The translations under genes were made by a program, and so were the position numbers. The notes under the pieces were generated by a model. That model saw nothing but the letters and a program-made list of their open reading frames with translations, was not told where the DNA came from and searched no databases. DNA of 64,000 nt from Gramella sp. Hel_I_59 (lineage in GTDB: Bacteria; Bacteroidota; Bacteroidia; Flavobacteriales; Flavobacteriaceae), in NCBI RefSeq assembly GCF_006714895.1, contig NZ_VFME01000001.1:868001-932000 (forward strand), read 5' to 3'. Shown in pieces: positions 44,574 to 52,615 of this stretch; the first letter of the stretch is position 1; every line of letters starts with the position of its first letter.

Positions 44574-45588
44574 ATTCAATAATATTAACCTCGGCTTCAA
44601 GGGGAACTCCAAACTTCTGAGAAACTTTTTCCTGAATCATTTTAGCGAGCATTAAAATTTCTTCTCCTGTAGCCTCACCATAGTTAACCAGGACCAATGC
44701 CTGATTCTTATGAACCCCGGCATCTCCATTACGGTAACCTTTCAGGCCCGATTGATCAATTAGCCAGCCAGCAGGAATCTTTATTTCATCTTCAGATACA
44801 TGATAGGAAGGGATTTCAGGGTGTTCCCGCTTTAATTCTTCAAATTGATCTTTGTTGATCACAGGATTCTTAAAGAAACTACCACTATTTCCAATTTCCT
44901 TAGGATCGGGTAATTTTGATCTTCTAATAGCGATAACTGCATTCGAAATATCCCTGATTACAGGGTTTTCAACTCCAGATTTCTCCAGTTCATTACGAAT
45001 TGCACCGTAATCAAGATTTAACCGATGATTTTTTTTGGTTAGCCTGAATCGAACAGAAGTAATAATGTAAAGACCTTTCAATTCATTCTTGAAAACTGAA
45101 TTTCGATAACCAAAATTGCAATATTCACGAGTGAACTCTTTCTCTTCAAGGGTTTGAATGTTCATAGCATGACAACTTACAAAGCTGTCTTTAAGTTCAA
45201 CTCCATAAGCGCCAATATTCTGGATAGGAGAGGTGCCTACGTTACCAGGAATAAGAGATAGATTCTCTAATCCTCCGAACCCTTTTTCTATGGTATAAAG
45301 AACTAGTTCATGCCAGTTTTCTCCGGCAGCAACTTCCAGAATTACTTCATTTTCATTTTCTGAAACTACTTTGATACCCTTAAGGGCAATATGAACTACC
45401 GTTTTATGAATATCCTGAGTAAGGAGCATATTGCTGCCGCCACCAAGAATAAATAATTCTGAAGAATAACTTTTTTTTAGAAGACGTCTCAGATCGTCGA
45501 TGCTTGAAACCGATACAAATTTATCTGCCCGAACATCGATGCCGAAACTGTTGTAATTCTTCAGTGAAAAGTTACGAATGACCCGCAT
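44572..45588 (-). CDS. murB: UDP-N-acetylenolpyruvoylglucosamine reductase
   Basis: MurB reduces UDP-GlcNAc-enolpyruvate to UDP-MurNAc in peptidoglycan synthesis using FAD and NADPH. The 338-residue protein is type I: FAD motif ILGGGSNMLL, GLENLSLIPGNVGTSPIQNIGAYG, Tyr in NFGYRNSVFK and the catalytic serine in GNSGSFFKNP. Its ATG shares a base with the aminotransferase stop (TAATG), so the two are translated together. Confidence 0.96.
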   Translation of the reverse strand: MRVIRNFSLKNYNSFGIDVRADKFVSVSSIDDLRRLLKKSYSSELFILGGGSNMLLTQDIHKTVVHIALKGIKVVSENENEVILEVAAGENWHELVLYTIEKGFGGLENLSLIPGNVGTSPIQNIGAYGVELKDSFVSCHAMNIQTLEEKEFTREYCNFGYRNSVFKNELKGLYIITSVRFRLTKKNHRLNLDYGAIRNELEKSGVENPVIRDISNAVIAIRRSKLPDPKEIGNSGSFFKNPVINKDQFEELKREHPEIPSYHVSEDEIKIPAGWLIDQSGLKGYRNGDAGVHKNQALVLVNYGEATGEEILMLAKMIQEKVSQKFGVPLEAEVNIIE

Positions 45589-46784
45589 TAAGCTTTATTG
45601 TTATACTGCTTTAATGCTTTCTCAAGAATCACCAGTGCACGCTCAAGATTTTCTTTTTTCAATACATACGCGATTCTAACCTGGTTCAGTCCGGTATTAG
45701 GAGTAGAGTAGAATCCTGCTGCTGGTGCTACCATGATGGTTTCATTGTCATCCTCAAACTCTTCCAGTAACCATTTTGCGAAATCATCTGCATTATCGAT
45801 AGGAAGCTCGGCGATACAATAGAAAGCGCCTTTTGGGTTTGCAACCTTAACACCGTCAATTTTTTCCAAACCTTCTACAAGAAGATCTCTTCTAAAAGTA
45901 TATTGCTCGATCACTTCGTCAAAATAGCTTTGTGGTGTGTCCAGTGCAGCTTCACTTGCGATCTGAGCGAAAGTAGGTGGGCTTAGTCTTGCCTGTGCAA
46001 ATTTCATGGCGGTCGCAATTACTTCGGTATTTTTGGATACCAGGCAACCAATTCGTGCTCCACACATGCTATATCTTTTTGAAACCGAATCTACCATGAT
46101 CGCATGGTTCGCCAGCTCAGGAATGCTCATAATAGAATGATGTTTTACACCATCGTAAGCAAATTCACGATAAACCTCGTCTGAAACAATAAACAGGTCA
46201 TGTTTTAGCGCAAGATCGGCAAGTTGTTGAATTTCTTCTTTTGTATACAGGTATCCTGTTGGATTGCCAGGATTACAAATAAGTATAGCTTTAGTTTTCT
46301 CAGTGATCAGTTTTTCAAATTCTGAAATAGGAGGTAAGGCAAAACCATCTTCGATCTTAGATTGAATTGGTTTAATTGTTACTCCTGAAGCTGTTGCAAA
46401 GCCATTATAGTTTGCATAAAATGGTTCTGGAATGATTACTTCATCACCCTGATCTGTAATGCTCCCCATTGTAAATAGAAGCGCTTCAGATCCTCCAGTG
46501 GTAATGATGATGTCCTGCTTTTCAACAGGAAGAGAGGTGTTCTTATAATAAGAAGCGAGCTTCTCACGATAACTCTCAAAACCAGCAGAATGACTGTAAG
46601 ACAGTACTTCAATGTCATGATTTTTCACGGCATTAAGTGCTACCTCAGGAGTTTTGATATCAGGCTGGCCAATATTTAACTGGTATATAACTTTACCCTT
46701 TGCAGCAGCTGCTTCAGCATAAGGGACTAATTTTCTTATAGGTGATTCGGGCATTTGCTGCCCTTTATTTGAAATCTTTGGCAT
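45588..46784 (-). CDS. Class I/II PLP aminotransferase (aspartate aminotransferase-like)
   Basis: This 398-residue enzyme transfers amino groups, likely between aspartate, glutamate or a related acid and oxoglutarate. The PLP lysine is Lys236 in VDSVSKRYSMCG, with NPGNPTGY and an Arg in the C-terminal NQVRIAYV. I start it at the ATG at 46784; an upstream frame with a TTG-type start to 46844 lacks family sequence. A strong promoter element precedes it. It overlaps murB by one base, so it feeds the same transcript. Confidence 0.94.
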   Translation of the reverse strand: MPKISNKGQQMPESPIRKLVPYAEAAAAKGKVIYQLNIGQPDIKTPEVALNAVKNHDIEVLSYSHSAGFESYREKLASYYKNTSLPVEKQDIIITTGGSEALLFTMGSITDQGDEVIIPEPFYANYNGFATASGVTIKPIQSKIEDGFALPPISEFEKLITEKTKAILICNPGNPTGYLYTKEEIQQLADLALKHDLFIVSDEVYREFAYDGVKHHSIMSIPELANHAIMVDSVSKRYSMCGARIGCLVSKNTEVIATAMKFAQARLSPPTFAQIASEAALDTPQSYFDEVIEQYTFRRDLLVEGLEKIDGVKVANPKGAFYCIAELPIDNADDFAKWLLEEFEDDNETIMVAPAAGFYSTPNTGLNQVRIAYVLKKENLERALVILEKALKQYNNKA

Positions 46785-46813
46785 GATAGTTCTTTTATAG
46801 GTTTGCAAAATTG

Positions 46814-46844
46814 CAAAAATAAAGCCTGAATCAAGAATAAACAA
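46814..46844 (-). promoter_or_regulatory. Putative promoter of the aminotransferase-murB operon
   Basis: On the minus strand TTG (46842-46844) is followed by 20 bases and TATTTTTG (46814-46821). This matches the Bacteroidetes consensus with one extra base of spacing, and lies about 29 bases before the ATG at 46784. Confidence 0.6.
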
Positions 46845-46880
46845 TCCTGAATTATTCTGCTTAAGCAGTTAAATTTCAGC

Positions 46881-46910
46881 ATAAAAAAGCCTCCCGTAAA
46901 GGAGGCTTAG
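46881..46910 (-). terminator. Terminator of the DUF1573 gene
   Basis: AAGCCTCC/GGAGGCTT stem with a CGTAAA loop; on the minus strand a T-run follows. Confidence 0.88.
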
Positions 46911-46933
46911 ATATTCATTTTTAGAAGTTATAC

Positions 46934-47320
46934 TTAACTCTCTTTATCATCTGTTATCTGACCCTTTATTTTCAATGCTTTTATAGGTTCTTCGGCATTA
47001 GAATAAACCGTAACAGTTTTCCTGATATGTCCAACTCTTTTAGTGTCATACTTCACTTCTATTTCACCCATTTCACCAGGCATAATAGCCTTCTCTGGTT
47101 TTTTTGGAATCGTACAGCCACAGCTGGATTTCACATCTTCAACGATAAGTGGTTCATCTCCAATATTTTTAAATTTGAAGACACGCACTCCGTCGCTACC
47201 TTTTTTTATAATGCCATAGTCGATCGTCTCAGACTCGAACTCGAACTTAGCCGAGTTTTGCGCCTGGGTAGTAGCAAATCCTGCCAGTACGAAAACTACG
47301 ATTGCAATCAATTTTCTCAT
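46934..47320 (-). CDS. DUF1573 domain exported protein
   Basis: This 128-residue exported protein has signal peptide LIAIVVFVLAGFATTQAQ and one DUF1573 Ig-like domain: FEFKNIGDEPLIVEDVKSSCGCT with its paired cysteines, then EIEVKYDTK and a final strand. DUF1573 is common in Bacteroidetes as a periplasmic beta sandwich; role unknown. It faces valS divergently. Confidence 0.88.
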   Translation of the reverse strand: MRKLIAIVVFVLAGFATTQAQNSAKFEFESETIDYGIIKKGSDGVRVFKFKNIGDEPLIVEDVKSSCGCTIPKKPEKAIMPGEMGEIEVKYDTKRVGHIRKTVTVYSNAEEPIKALKIKGQITDDKES

Positions 47321-47419
47321 AATTCAGTTATTTAATCGGATTAGTAAATATAAGCTGAAATGCCTTAACTCTCAAAATTTTAATCATTTCAGCAGCTTTC
47401 ATAATCCTTCATTAATAAT

Positions 47420-47427
47420 TACTTTTG
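47420..47427 (+). promoter_or_regulatory. Putative -7 element of the valS promoter
   Basis: TACTTTTG, an exact TAnnTTTG match, lies 27 bases before the ATG at 47455. The -33 position reads TTC rather than TTG at ideal spacing. Confidence 0.5.
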
Positions 47428-47454
47428 CCATTATTTCAAAAACCAGACCAAGAA

Positions 47455-50085
47455 ATGGCAATTGCTTCACAATACAATGCGAAAAAAGTAGAGGATAAGT
47501 GGTATGACTACTGGATGAAGAATAACTACTTTCACTCTGAAGTAGACGAGCGCGAACCTTATACGATAGTGATCCCGCCACCCAATGTTACGGGAGTTCT
47601 TCATATGGGACACATGCTGAACAATACCATTCAGGACGTGCTGGTGCGTAGAGCGAGATTGAAGGGCTATAATGCCTGCTGGGTGCCGGGAACAGATCAT
47701 GCTTCCATCGCTACAGAAGCTAAAGTTGTAGCTAAATTGAAGGAGGAAGGTATTGATAAGAATGACCTAAGTCGTGATGAATTTCTACAACATGCCTGGG
47801 ACTGGACTCATAAGCATGGGGGGATCATTCTGCAGCAATTAAAACATCTTGGTGCCTCCTGTGACTGGGAGCGTACAAAGTTTACGATGGACGATAACAT
47901 GTCTGCTTCAGTCATTAAAGTTTTTGTAGATCTATATGAGAAAGGCCTTATTTACCGTGGTTACCGAATGGTGAACTGGGATCCTCAGGCAAAAACAACA
48001 CTTTCAGACGAAGAAGTGAATTATGAAGAGCGTAATGGAAAGCTTTTCTATTTAAAATATAAAGTAGAAGGTAGCGATGATTATCTAACCATTGCTACTA
48101 CAAGGCCGGAAACCATCCTTGGAGATACCGCAATTTGTATTAATCCTAACGACGAGCGTTTTGCACATCTTCGTGGCAAGAAAGCGATCGTACCAATTTG
48201 CAATCGAACTATTCCAATTATCGAGGATGAATATGTGGACATGGAATTTGGAACAGGATGTTTGAAAGTTACTCCTGCGCATGATGAGAACGATAAGAAC
48301 CTGGGAGAAAAGCATAATCTGGATGTTATTGATATTCTTAATGATGATGCGACCCTGAATAGTTATGGTTTGCATTATGAGGGAAAGGATCGTTTCGTTG
48401 TTCGTGCAGAGATTGTAGAGGAACTGGAGCTTTCTGGTAACCTTTCAAAAGTGGAAGATCACGTTAATAAAGTGGGAACCAGTGAAAGAACAGGTGCCGT
48501 GATTGAACCGAAACTTAGCGATCAATGGTTTCTGAAAATGAAAGAGATGGCAGAACCTGCTATCAAAGCTGTAGTAGGTGACGATATAAATTTGGTGCCA
48601 GAAAAGTTTTTGAACACTTATAAGCACTGGATGGAAAATGTTCGGGACTGGAATATCTCCCGTCAGTTGTGGTGGGGACAGCAAATTCCTGCTTTTTTCT
48701 ACGGAAATGGAAAAGAGGATTTTGTGGTAGCTGAAACTGCTGAACTGGCACTGGAGAAGGCCAGGAAAGTTACTCAGAATGAATCACTACAAGCTGAAGA
48801 TCTTACTCAGGACAAAGATGCCTTGGACACATGGTTCTCATCATGGTTATGGCCTATGAGTGTCTTTAACGGAATCCTGGAGCCGGAAAACAACGAGATT
48901 CAATATTACTATCCTACCAATGACCTGGTAACTGCGCCTGAAATTTTATTTTTCTGGGTGGCACGTATGATCATGGCAGGTTACGAATACCGTGGTGAGA
49001 AACCTTTTAAGAACGTTTACCTTACCGGAATAGTTAGGGATAAGCAGCGTCGTAAAATGTCTAAGTCTCTGGGTAATTCACCAGATCCACTTGGTTTGAT
49101 CGAGCAATATGGAGCAGATGGTGTTCGTGTGGGAATGCTATTGAGTTCTCCTGCCGGTAATGACCTCATGTTCGATGAAGATCTTTGCAAGCAGGGTAGT
49201 GCCTTTACAAATAAAATATGGAATGCCTTCAGACTAGTAAAAGGCTGGGAAATTTCAGAAGAGATAGAGCAACCGGAAACTGCGAAGAAAGCGATCGAGT
49301 GGTATAAAGCGAAATTTCAGCTAAGTCTTAGAGAGATCGAAGACCATTATTCTAAATACAGGATAAGTGATGCGCTTATGTCCACTTATAAATTGATATG
49401 GGATGATTACTGTAGCTGGTTCCTGGAAATGGTGAAACCTGGATACGGGGACCCAATAGATGCGGTTACTTACAATCAGATCATCGAAATCCTTGAGGAC
49501 AACTTAAAAATACTTCATCCTTTCATGCCATTCGTTTCTGAAGAGATCTGGCAAACTATTACTGAAAGATCTTCAGAAGAAGCATTGATCATTGCAAAAT
49601 GGCCAGAACAAACTTCATTTGATGAGACAATTATCAAGGAGTTCACACATGCTTCCGAAGTAATTGCAGGAGTAAGAAAGATTAGAAAAGACAAGAATAT
49701 TGCCTTTAAGAATCAGATAGAGTTGATGGCTATGAATAATGAGAATACCAGTAATAGTTTTGATTCTGTGATTTCAAAAATGGGTAATATTTCTACTTAT
49801 AATTATGTAACTGAAGCTACTGAAGGTGCTTTGTCCTTTAGAGTGAGAAGCAACGAGTATTATATTCCTATAGTTGGAGCGATCGATGTAGATGCTGAAA
49901 AGGCCAAGATCCAGGAGGAATTAACTTATACTGAAGGTTTCCTGAAATCTGTAGATAAGAAATTATCAAATAAAAGATTTGTAGACAACGCTCCTGAAAA
50001 AGTGGTGGCTATAGAAAAGACCAAAAAAGCAGACGCTGAAGCTAAAATCGAAGCTTTAAAAGCCAGTCTTAAAAACCTGAGCTAG
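47455..50085 (+). CDS. valS: Valyl-tRNA synthetase
   Basis: This class I synthetase of 876 residues charges tRNA-Val. HIGH motif HMGH is at 50-53 ([10 protein letters not shown]), KMSKS at 534-538, and the editing (CP1) domain between them carries [14 protein letters not shown]. The C-terminal 80 residues form the coiled-coil arm. I start it at the ATG at 47455 (MAIASQYN), because the open frame before it contains no family sequence and the promoter lies just upstream. It has a strong terminator. Confidence 0.97.
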   Translation: MAIASQYNAKKVEDKWYDYWMKNNYFHSEVDEREPYTIVIPPPNVTGVLHMGHMLNNTIQDVLVRRARLKGYNACWVPGTDHASIATEAKVVAKLKEEGIDKNDLSRDEFLQHAWDWTHKHGGIILQQLKHLGASCDWERTKFTMDDNMSASVIKVFVDLYEKGLIYRGYRMVNWDPQAKTTLSDEEVNYEERNGKLFYLKYKVEGSDDYLTIATTRPETILGDTAICINPNDERFAHLRGKKAIVPICNRTIPIIEDEYVDMEFGTGCLKVTPAHDENDKNLGEKHNLDVIDILNDDATLNSYGLHYEGKDRFVVRAEIVEELELSGNLSKVEDHVNKVGTSERTGAVIEPKLSDQWFLKMKEMAEPAIKAVVGDDINLVPEKFLNTYKHWMENVRDWNISRQLWWGQQIPAFFYGNGKEDFVVAETAELALEKARKVTQNESLQAEDLTQDKDALDTWFSSWLWPMSVFNGILEPENNEIQYYYPTNDLVTAPEILFFWVARMIMAGYEYRGEKPFKNVYLTGIVRDKQRRKMSKSLGNSPDPLGLIEQYGADGVRVGMLLSSPAGNDLMFDEDLCKQGSAFTNKIWNAFRLVKGWEISEEIEQPETAKKAIEWYKAKFQLSLREIEDHYSKYRISDALMSTYKLIWDDYCSWFLEMVKPGYGDPIDAVTYNQIIEILEDNLKILHPFMPFVSEEIWQTITERSSEEALIIAKWPEQTSFDETIIKEFTHASEVIAGVRKIRKDKNIAFKNQIELMAMNNENTSNSFDSVISKMGNISTYNYVTEATEGALSFRVRSNEYYIPIVGAIDVDAEKAKIQEELTYTEGFLKSVDKKLSNKRFVDNAPEKVVAIEKTKKADAEAKIEALKASLKNLS

Positions 50086-50095
50086 ATATCAAACA

Positions 50096-50140
50096 ATTTA
50101 TTAAAAAAAAAGAGGATCATTTGATCCTCTTTTTTTTTGT
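50096..50140. terminator. Bidirectional terminator, valS / acyl-CoA-binding gene
   Basis: AGAGGATCA/TGATCCTCT stem (50111-50130) flanked by long A-runs and T-runs. Confidence 0.93.
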
Positions 50141-50146
50141 TTGATG

Positions 50147-50416
50147 CTAGTTGATCTTACCTATATATTCTTCAACCAGTTCTATATATTTTTCTTCTGC
50201 TTCCTGTTTGCTAAGTTTTCTCACCTGTACCAGAGCATTAATCTTAAAAGCGCTTCTCAGATCGCCCTGATTGCCCGGTGGGATATAGAAACCATTCCTT
50301 TCCGTAGCTCGCTTGTATAGAGCGTAGAAATGCAGCATGACATCTGGAGGAAACTGTTCCTCAGTCTTACTGGCCATTTCATAGGCTTTAAGAAATTTCA
50401 TATTTTCTTCTGCCAT
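50147..50416 (-). CDS. Acyl-CoA-binding protein (ACBP family)
   Basis: This 89-residue four-helix protein binds long-chain acyl-CoA. Family features: FLKAYEMASKTEEQFPPDVMLHFYALYKRAT, where the YALYK(R)AT block is the classical binding motif, then FKINALVQV with the Lys/Trp-like region and EEAEKYIELVEEY-like end helix. I start it at the ATG at 50416, directly after the psd stop codon; an upstream start at 50443 would overlap psd. ACBPs are mainly eukaryotic and only patchily found in bacteria, so its place after cdsA and psd suggests a role in phospholipid synthesis. Confidence 0.87.
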   Translation of the reverse strand: MAEENMKFLKAYEMASKTEEQFPPDVMLHFYALYKRATERNGFYIPPGNQGDLRSAFKINALVQVRKLSKQEAEEKYIELVEEYIGKIN

Positions 50417-50423
50417 CGTGTGG

Positions 50424-51080
50424 TTATGATACAACATCAGCAATTACGCTTACGCCGCCTTTTACTTTGTCATTAATTCCAACTTTGACCTTGGTCCCAA
50501 TAGGTAAGAAAACATCTACGCGGCTACCAAACTTGATAAAACCACTATCACTTCCCTGAACTACTTCAGTTCCTTCCTCGGCATAATTCACGATACGTTT
50601 TGCAAGTGCTCCCGCAATTTGTCTGTATAGTACTTCACCGGCAATTTCGTTTTCTACAACGACAGTAGTTCTTTCGTTTTCTTCGCTGGATTTAGGATGC
50701 CACGCGACAAGAAATTTACCAGGATGGTATTTACTGAATTTCACTTTTCCGCCAACCGGGTGACGGGTAACATGCACGTTTAATGGCGACATGAAGATCG
50801 AAACTTGTAACCTTTTATCTTTAAAGTATTCCTTTTCAAAAACTTCTTCGATCACCACTACTTTCCCATCCACAGGAGAAACTACATGTTCGTTATTGTG
50901 AATGGTAGGTCTCTTTGGATTTCTGAAGAACTGAACAATCAATAAAAAGAAAAGTACTGAGGCTACCAGTATGGCGAATTTCAACCAGTACAGGTCAATT
51001 AAGCTATAAGTTACAACGTTGATCGCAATTAGGATCAGCGCAGTAAGTATCATTATTTTGTATCCTTCTTTATGAAACAT
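50424..51080 (-). CDS. psd: Phosphatidylserine decarboxylase (small, Psd family)
   Basis: This enzyme makes phosphatidylethanolamine from phosphatidylserine. The 218-residue protein belongs to the shorter family (as in Gram-positive bacteria and archaea). It has a hydrophobic N-terminal helix pair, VSPVDGKVVVIEE and FMSPLNVHVTRHPVGG. Self-cleavage is predicted at Gly185-Ser186 in GFIKFGSR, where the serine becomes the pyruvoyl cofactor. It overlaps cdsA by 11 bases and is followed by the ACBP gene. Confidence 0.94.
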   Translation of the reverse strand: MFHKEGYKIMILTALILIAINVVTYSLIDLYWLKFAILVASVLFFLLIVQFFRNPKRPTIHNNEHVVSPVDGKVVVIEEVFEKEYFKDKRLQVSIFMSPLNVHVTRHPVGGKVKFSKYHPGKFLVAWHPKSSEENERTTVVVENEIAGEVLYRQIAGALAKRIVNYAEEGTEVVQGSDSGFIKFGSRVDVFLPIGTKVKVGINDKVKGGVSVIADVVS

Positions 51081-51906
51081 AATTCAATATATATAAATAT
51101 GCATAGACGAATGGGCTTGCAAATATAATACTATCCAGCCTGTCAAACAATCCGCCGTGTCCTGGCATCAATTTTCCGCTGTCTTTTACGCCTGCCTGTC
51201 TCTTAAATTTTGACTGGATCAAATCTCCTAATGTTCCGAAAATACTCAGTATGATTGCCATTCCTAACCATATGAGCGGTGTATTAAACTTGCTGAAGTC
51301 AGAGAGTGTAGTAGGAAATAACGGGCTGTAATACCAGATCGCGTAACTCATCAGGCAACTGAATACGAGTCCGCCCAGGAATCCTTCAACTGTCTTATTC
51401 GGACTAATCTTTTCGTAAAGCTTATGTTTTCCGAAGTTTTTACCTACAAGATATGCGAAAGTATCGTTGGTCCATATCAAAAAGAATATTCCTATAACCA
51501 GCTTCGGAATAAAGACACCTTCTATCGTAGGAATGAGAGTGAGGAAGATCGTAGAGGAAATTAGATAAAATATGATAATGATGTATTTCTTCTTTTCGAA
51601 GACAGGAATTTTTTTAACGATGATAAGATCCTTGACCAGAAACAGGTTCACGAAAATTGTAATGAAAAGTAGCATTACAGTGGCATCCTGGTTAAACTTC
51701 AGGAAACTAAACAGGTAGAACAGTACCGCTTGTAAAATGAACAATGCGTAGCTTTTGAGTCGGAGTAGTTTTTGCATCTCGACCAGGCAAACCAGGCTCA
51801 ATAGATAAAAAAGAATTATAAATATTAATTCTGAAGAGAGTATCGAAGCAACCAGAATGGCTGTATACAATAGTCCTGATACAGTACGTATAATGGTTTC
51901 CTTCAT
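51070..51906 (-). CDS. cdsA: Phosphatidate cytidylyltransferase
   Basis: CdsA makes CDP-diacylglycerol from phosphatidic acid and CTP, the branch point for phospholipid synthesis. The 278-residue protein has about eight membrane helices and the C-terminal family signature SKFKRQAGVKDSGKLMPGHGG followed by FDRLDS. Length is normal. It lies 3 bases after the LUD gene and overlaps psd, so the two steps from CDP-DAG to PE-type lipids are coexpressed (PS synthase is not here). Confidence 0.95.
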   Translation of the reverse strand: MKETIIRTVSGLLYTAILVASILSSELIFIILFYLLSLVCLVEMQKLLRLKSYALFILQAVLFYLFSFLKFNQDATVMLLFITIFVNLFLVKDLIIVKKIPVFEKKKYIIIIFYLISSTIFLTLIPTIEGVFIPKLVIGIFFLIWTNDTFAYLVGKNFGKHKLYEKISPNKTVEGFLGGLVFSCLMSYAIWYYSPLFPTTLSDFSKFNTPLIWLGMAIILSIFGTLGDLIQSKFKRQAGVKDSGKLMPGHGGLFDRLDSIIFASPFVYAYLYILNYVS

Positions 51907-51909
51907 AAA

Positions 51910-52521
51910 TTACAGATCTTCCAGCAGTAGCAAGTATAAGTTCTTCGTACTACTTCCGTAACTCATGAAATCACCTTCTTTTTGAGTTTCAAAATTCTTT
52001 ATAGTAGTAATATTTGAAGGGATTTGCTGCTTGTTTTTAAATTTGATACCTCTTAGTCCTTCTCCAATAGTGTCAATTAACTGACTTGTACTGGAAAGGA
52101 TGATGAAATTAGCGGGAAGGTCATGGAGTTTTCTTTCCTTGATCTGGTTGGATGATATTAGAATAGAACCATCGTTTGCAACTAGAAATTCACAAGTTGA
52201 AAGATAGAATTCTGCTTTTGCTGAGTGATTAAATTCTAGGTTAAAACCTTTGAACTTTTCTTTCAGGTTATCATCAAAGCAACAGCATTCTGTTTCATAC
52301 CAGTCGTTTTCAAGAAGAATATTGTCGAAAGCTTCCTGTACTTCAGCTTCATCAATGCAGTATAAGAATTTTCCCCCGTTGTTTTTAAAATTGAGCATAA
52401 AGCGCTCATCAGTAGGTAGTTTTACCTCTGGCATATATTTCCCGCGGTCTGCTTTCTCAGGCGTGTCCTGATCCTGCTCTGCTCTCGCCTTGGGATTAAG
52501 AAACCTTTTGAATAGATTCAT
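51910..52521 (-). CDS. LUD-domain (LutB/LutC-like) protein
   Basis: This 203-residue protein has an N-terminal charged tail and one LUD-type domain: KNNGGKFLYCIDEAEVQEAF, an ECCCFDDN cysteine cluster (about 78-80, three Cys in a row), ANDGSILISSNQIKERKLHDLP with a FIILSSTSQLIDTIGEGL segment. Such proteins are known from lactate utilisation, but here no FeS or oxidase partner is present, and in flavobacteria the gene is often found near ftsH, to my recollection. Function is not clear. Confidence 0.85.
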   Translation of the reverse strand: MNLFKRFLNPKARAEQDQDTPEKADRGKYMPEVKLPTDERFMLNFKNNGGKFLYCIDEAEVQEAFDNILLENDWYETECCCFDDNLKEKFKGFNLEFNHSAKAEFYLSTCEFLVANDGSILISSNQIKERKLHDLPANFIILSSTSQLIDTIGEGLRGIKFKNKQQIPSNITTIKNFETQKEGDFMSYGSSTKNLYLLLLEDL

Positions 52522-52560
52522 GGGGTTGGGTTCTGATTCTTAGACATTTTATCAAAGTTA

Positions 52561-52599
52561 AAAAATCTGAAATTAACCCTTGTTTAATTTCAGATTTTT
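52561..52599 (-). terminator. Internal AT-rich hairpin between ftsH and the LUD gene
   Basis: Perfect 16-bp inverted repeat AAAAATCTGAAATTAA / TTAATTTCAGATTTTT (52561-52576 with 52584-52599) around a 7-base loop. On the minus strand it is followed by T-rich sequence, so it may act as a partial terminator or an mRNA stabiliser inside the rsfS-ftsH-LUD-cdsA-psd unit. Confidence 0.7.
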
Positions 52600-52615
52600 T
52601 AGCTATAGTTCTACA

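Noticed and set aside
46785..46844. Extended N-terminus of the aminotransferase
   Set aside because: It overlaps the predicted promoter and contains no aminotransferase sequence.
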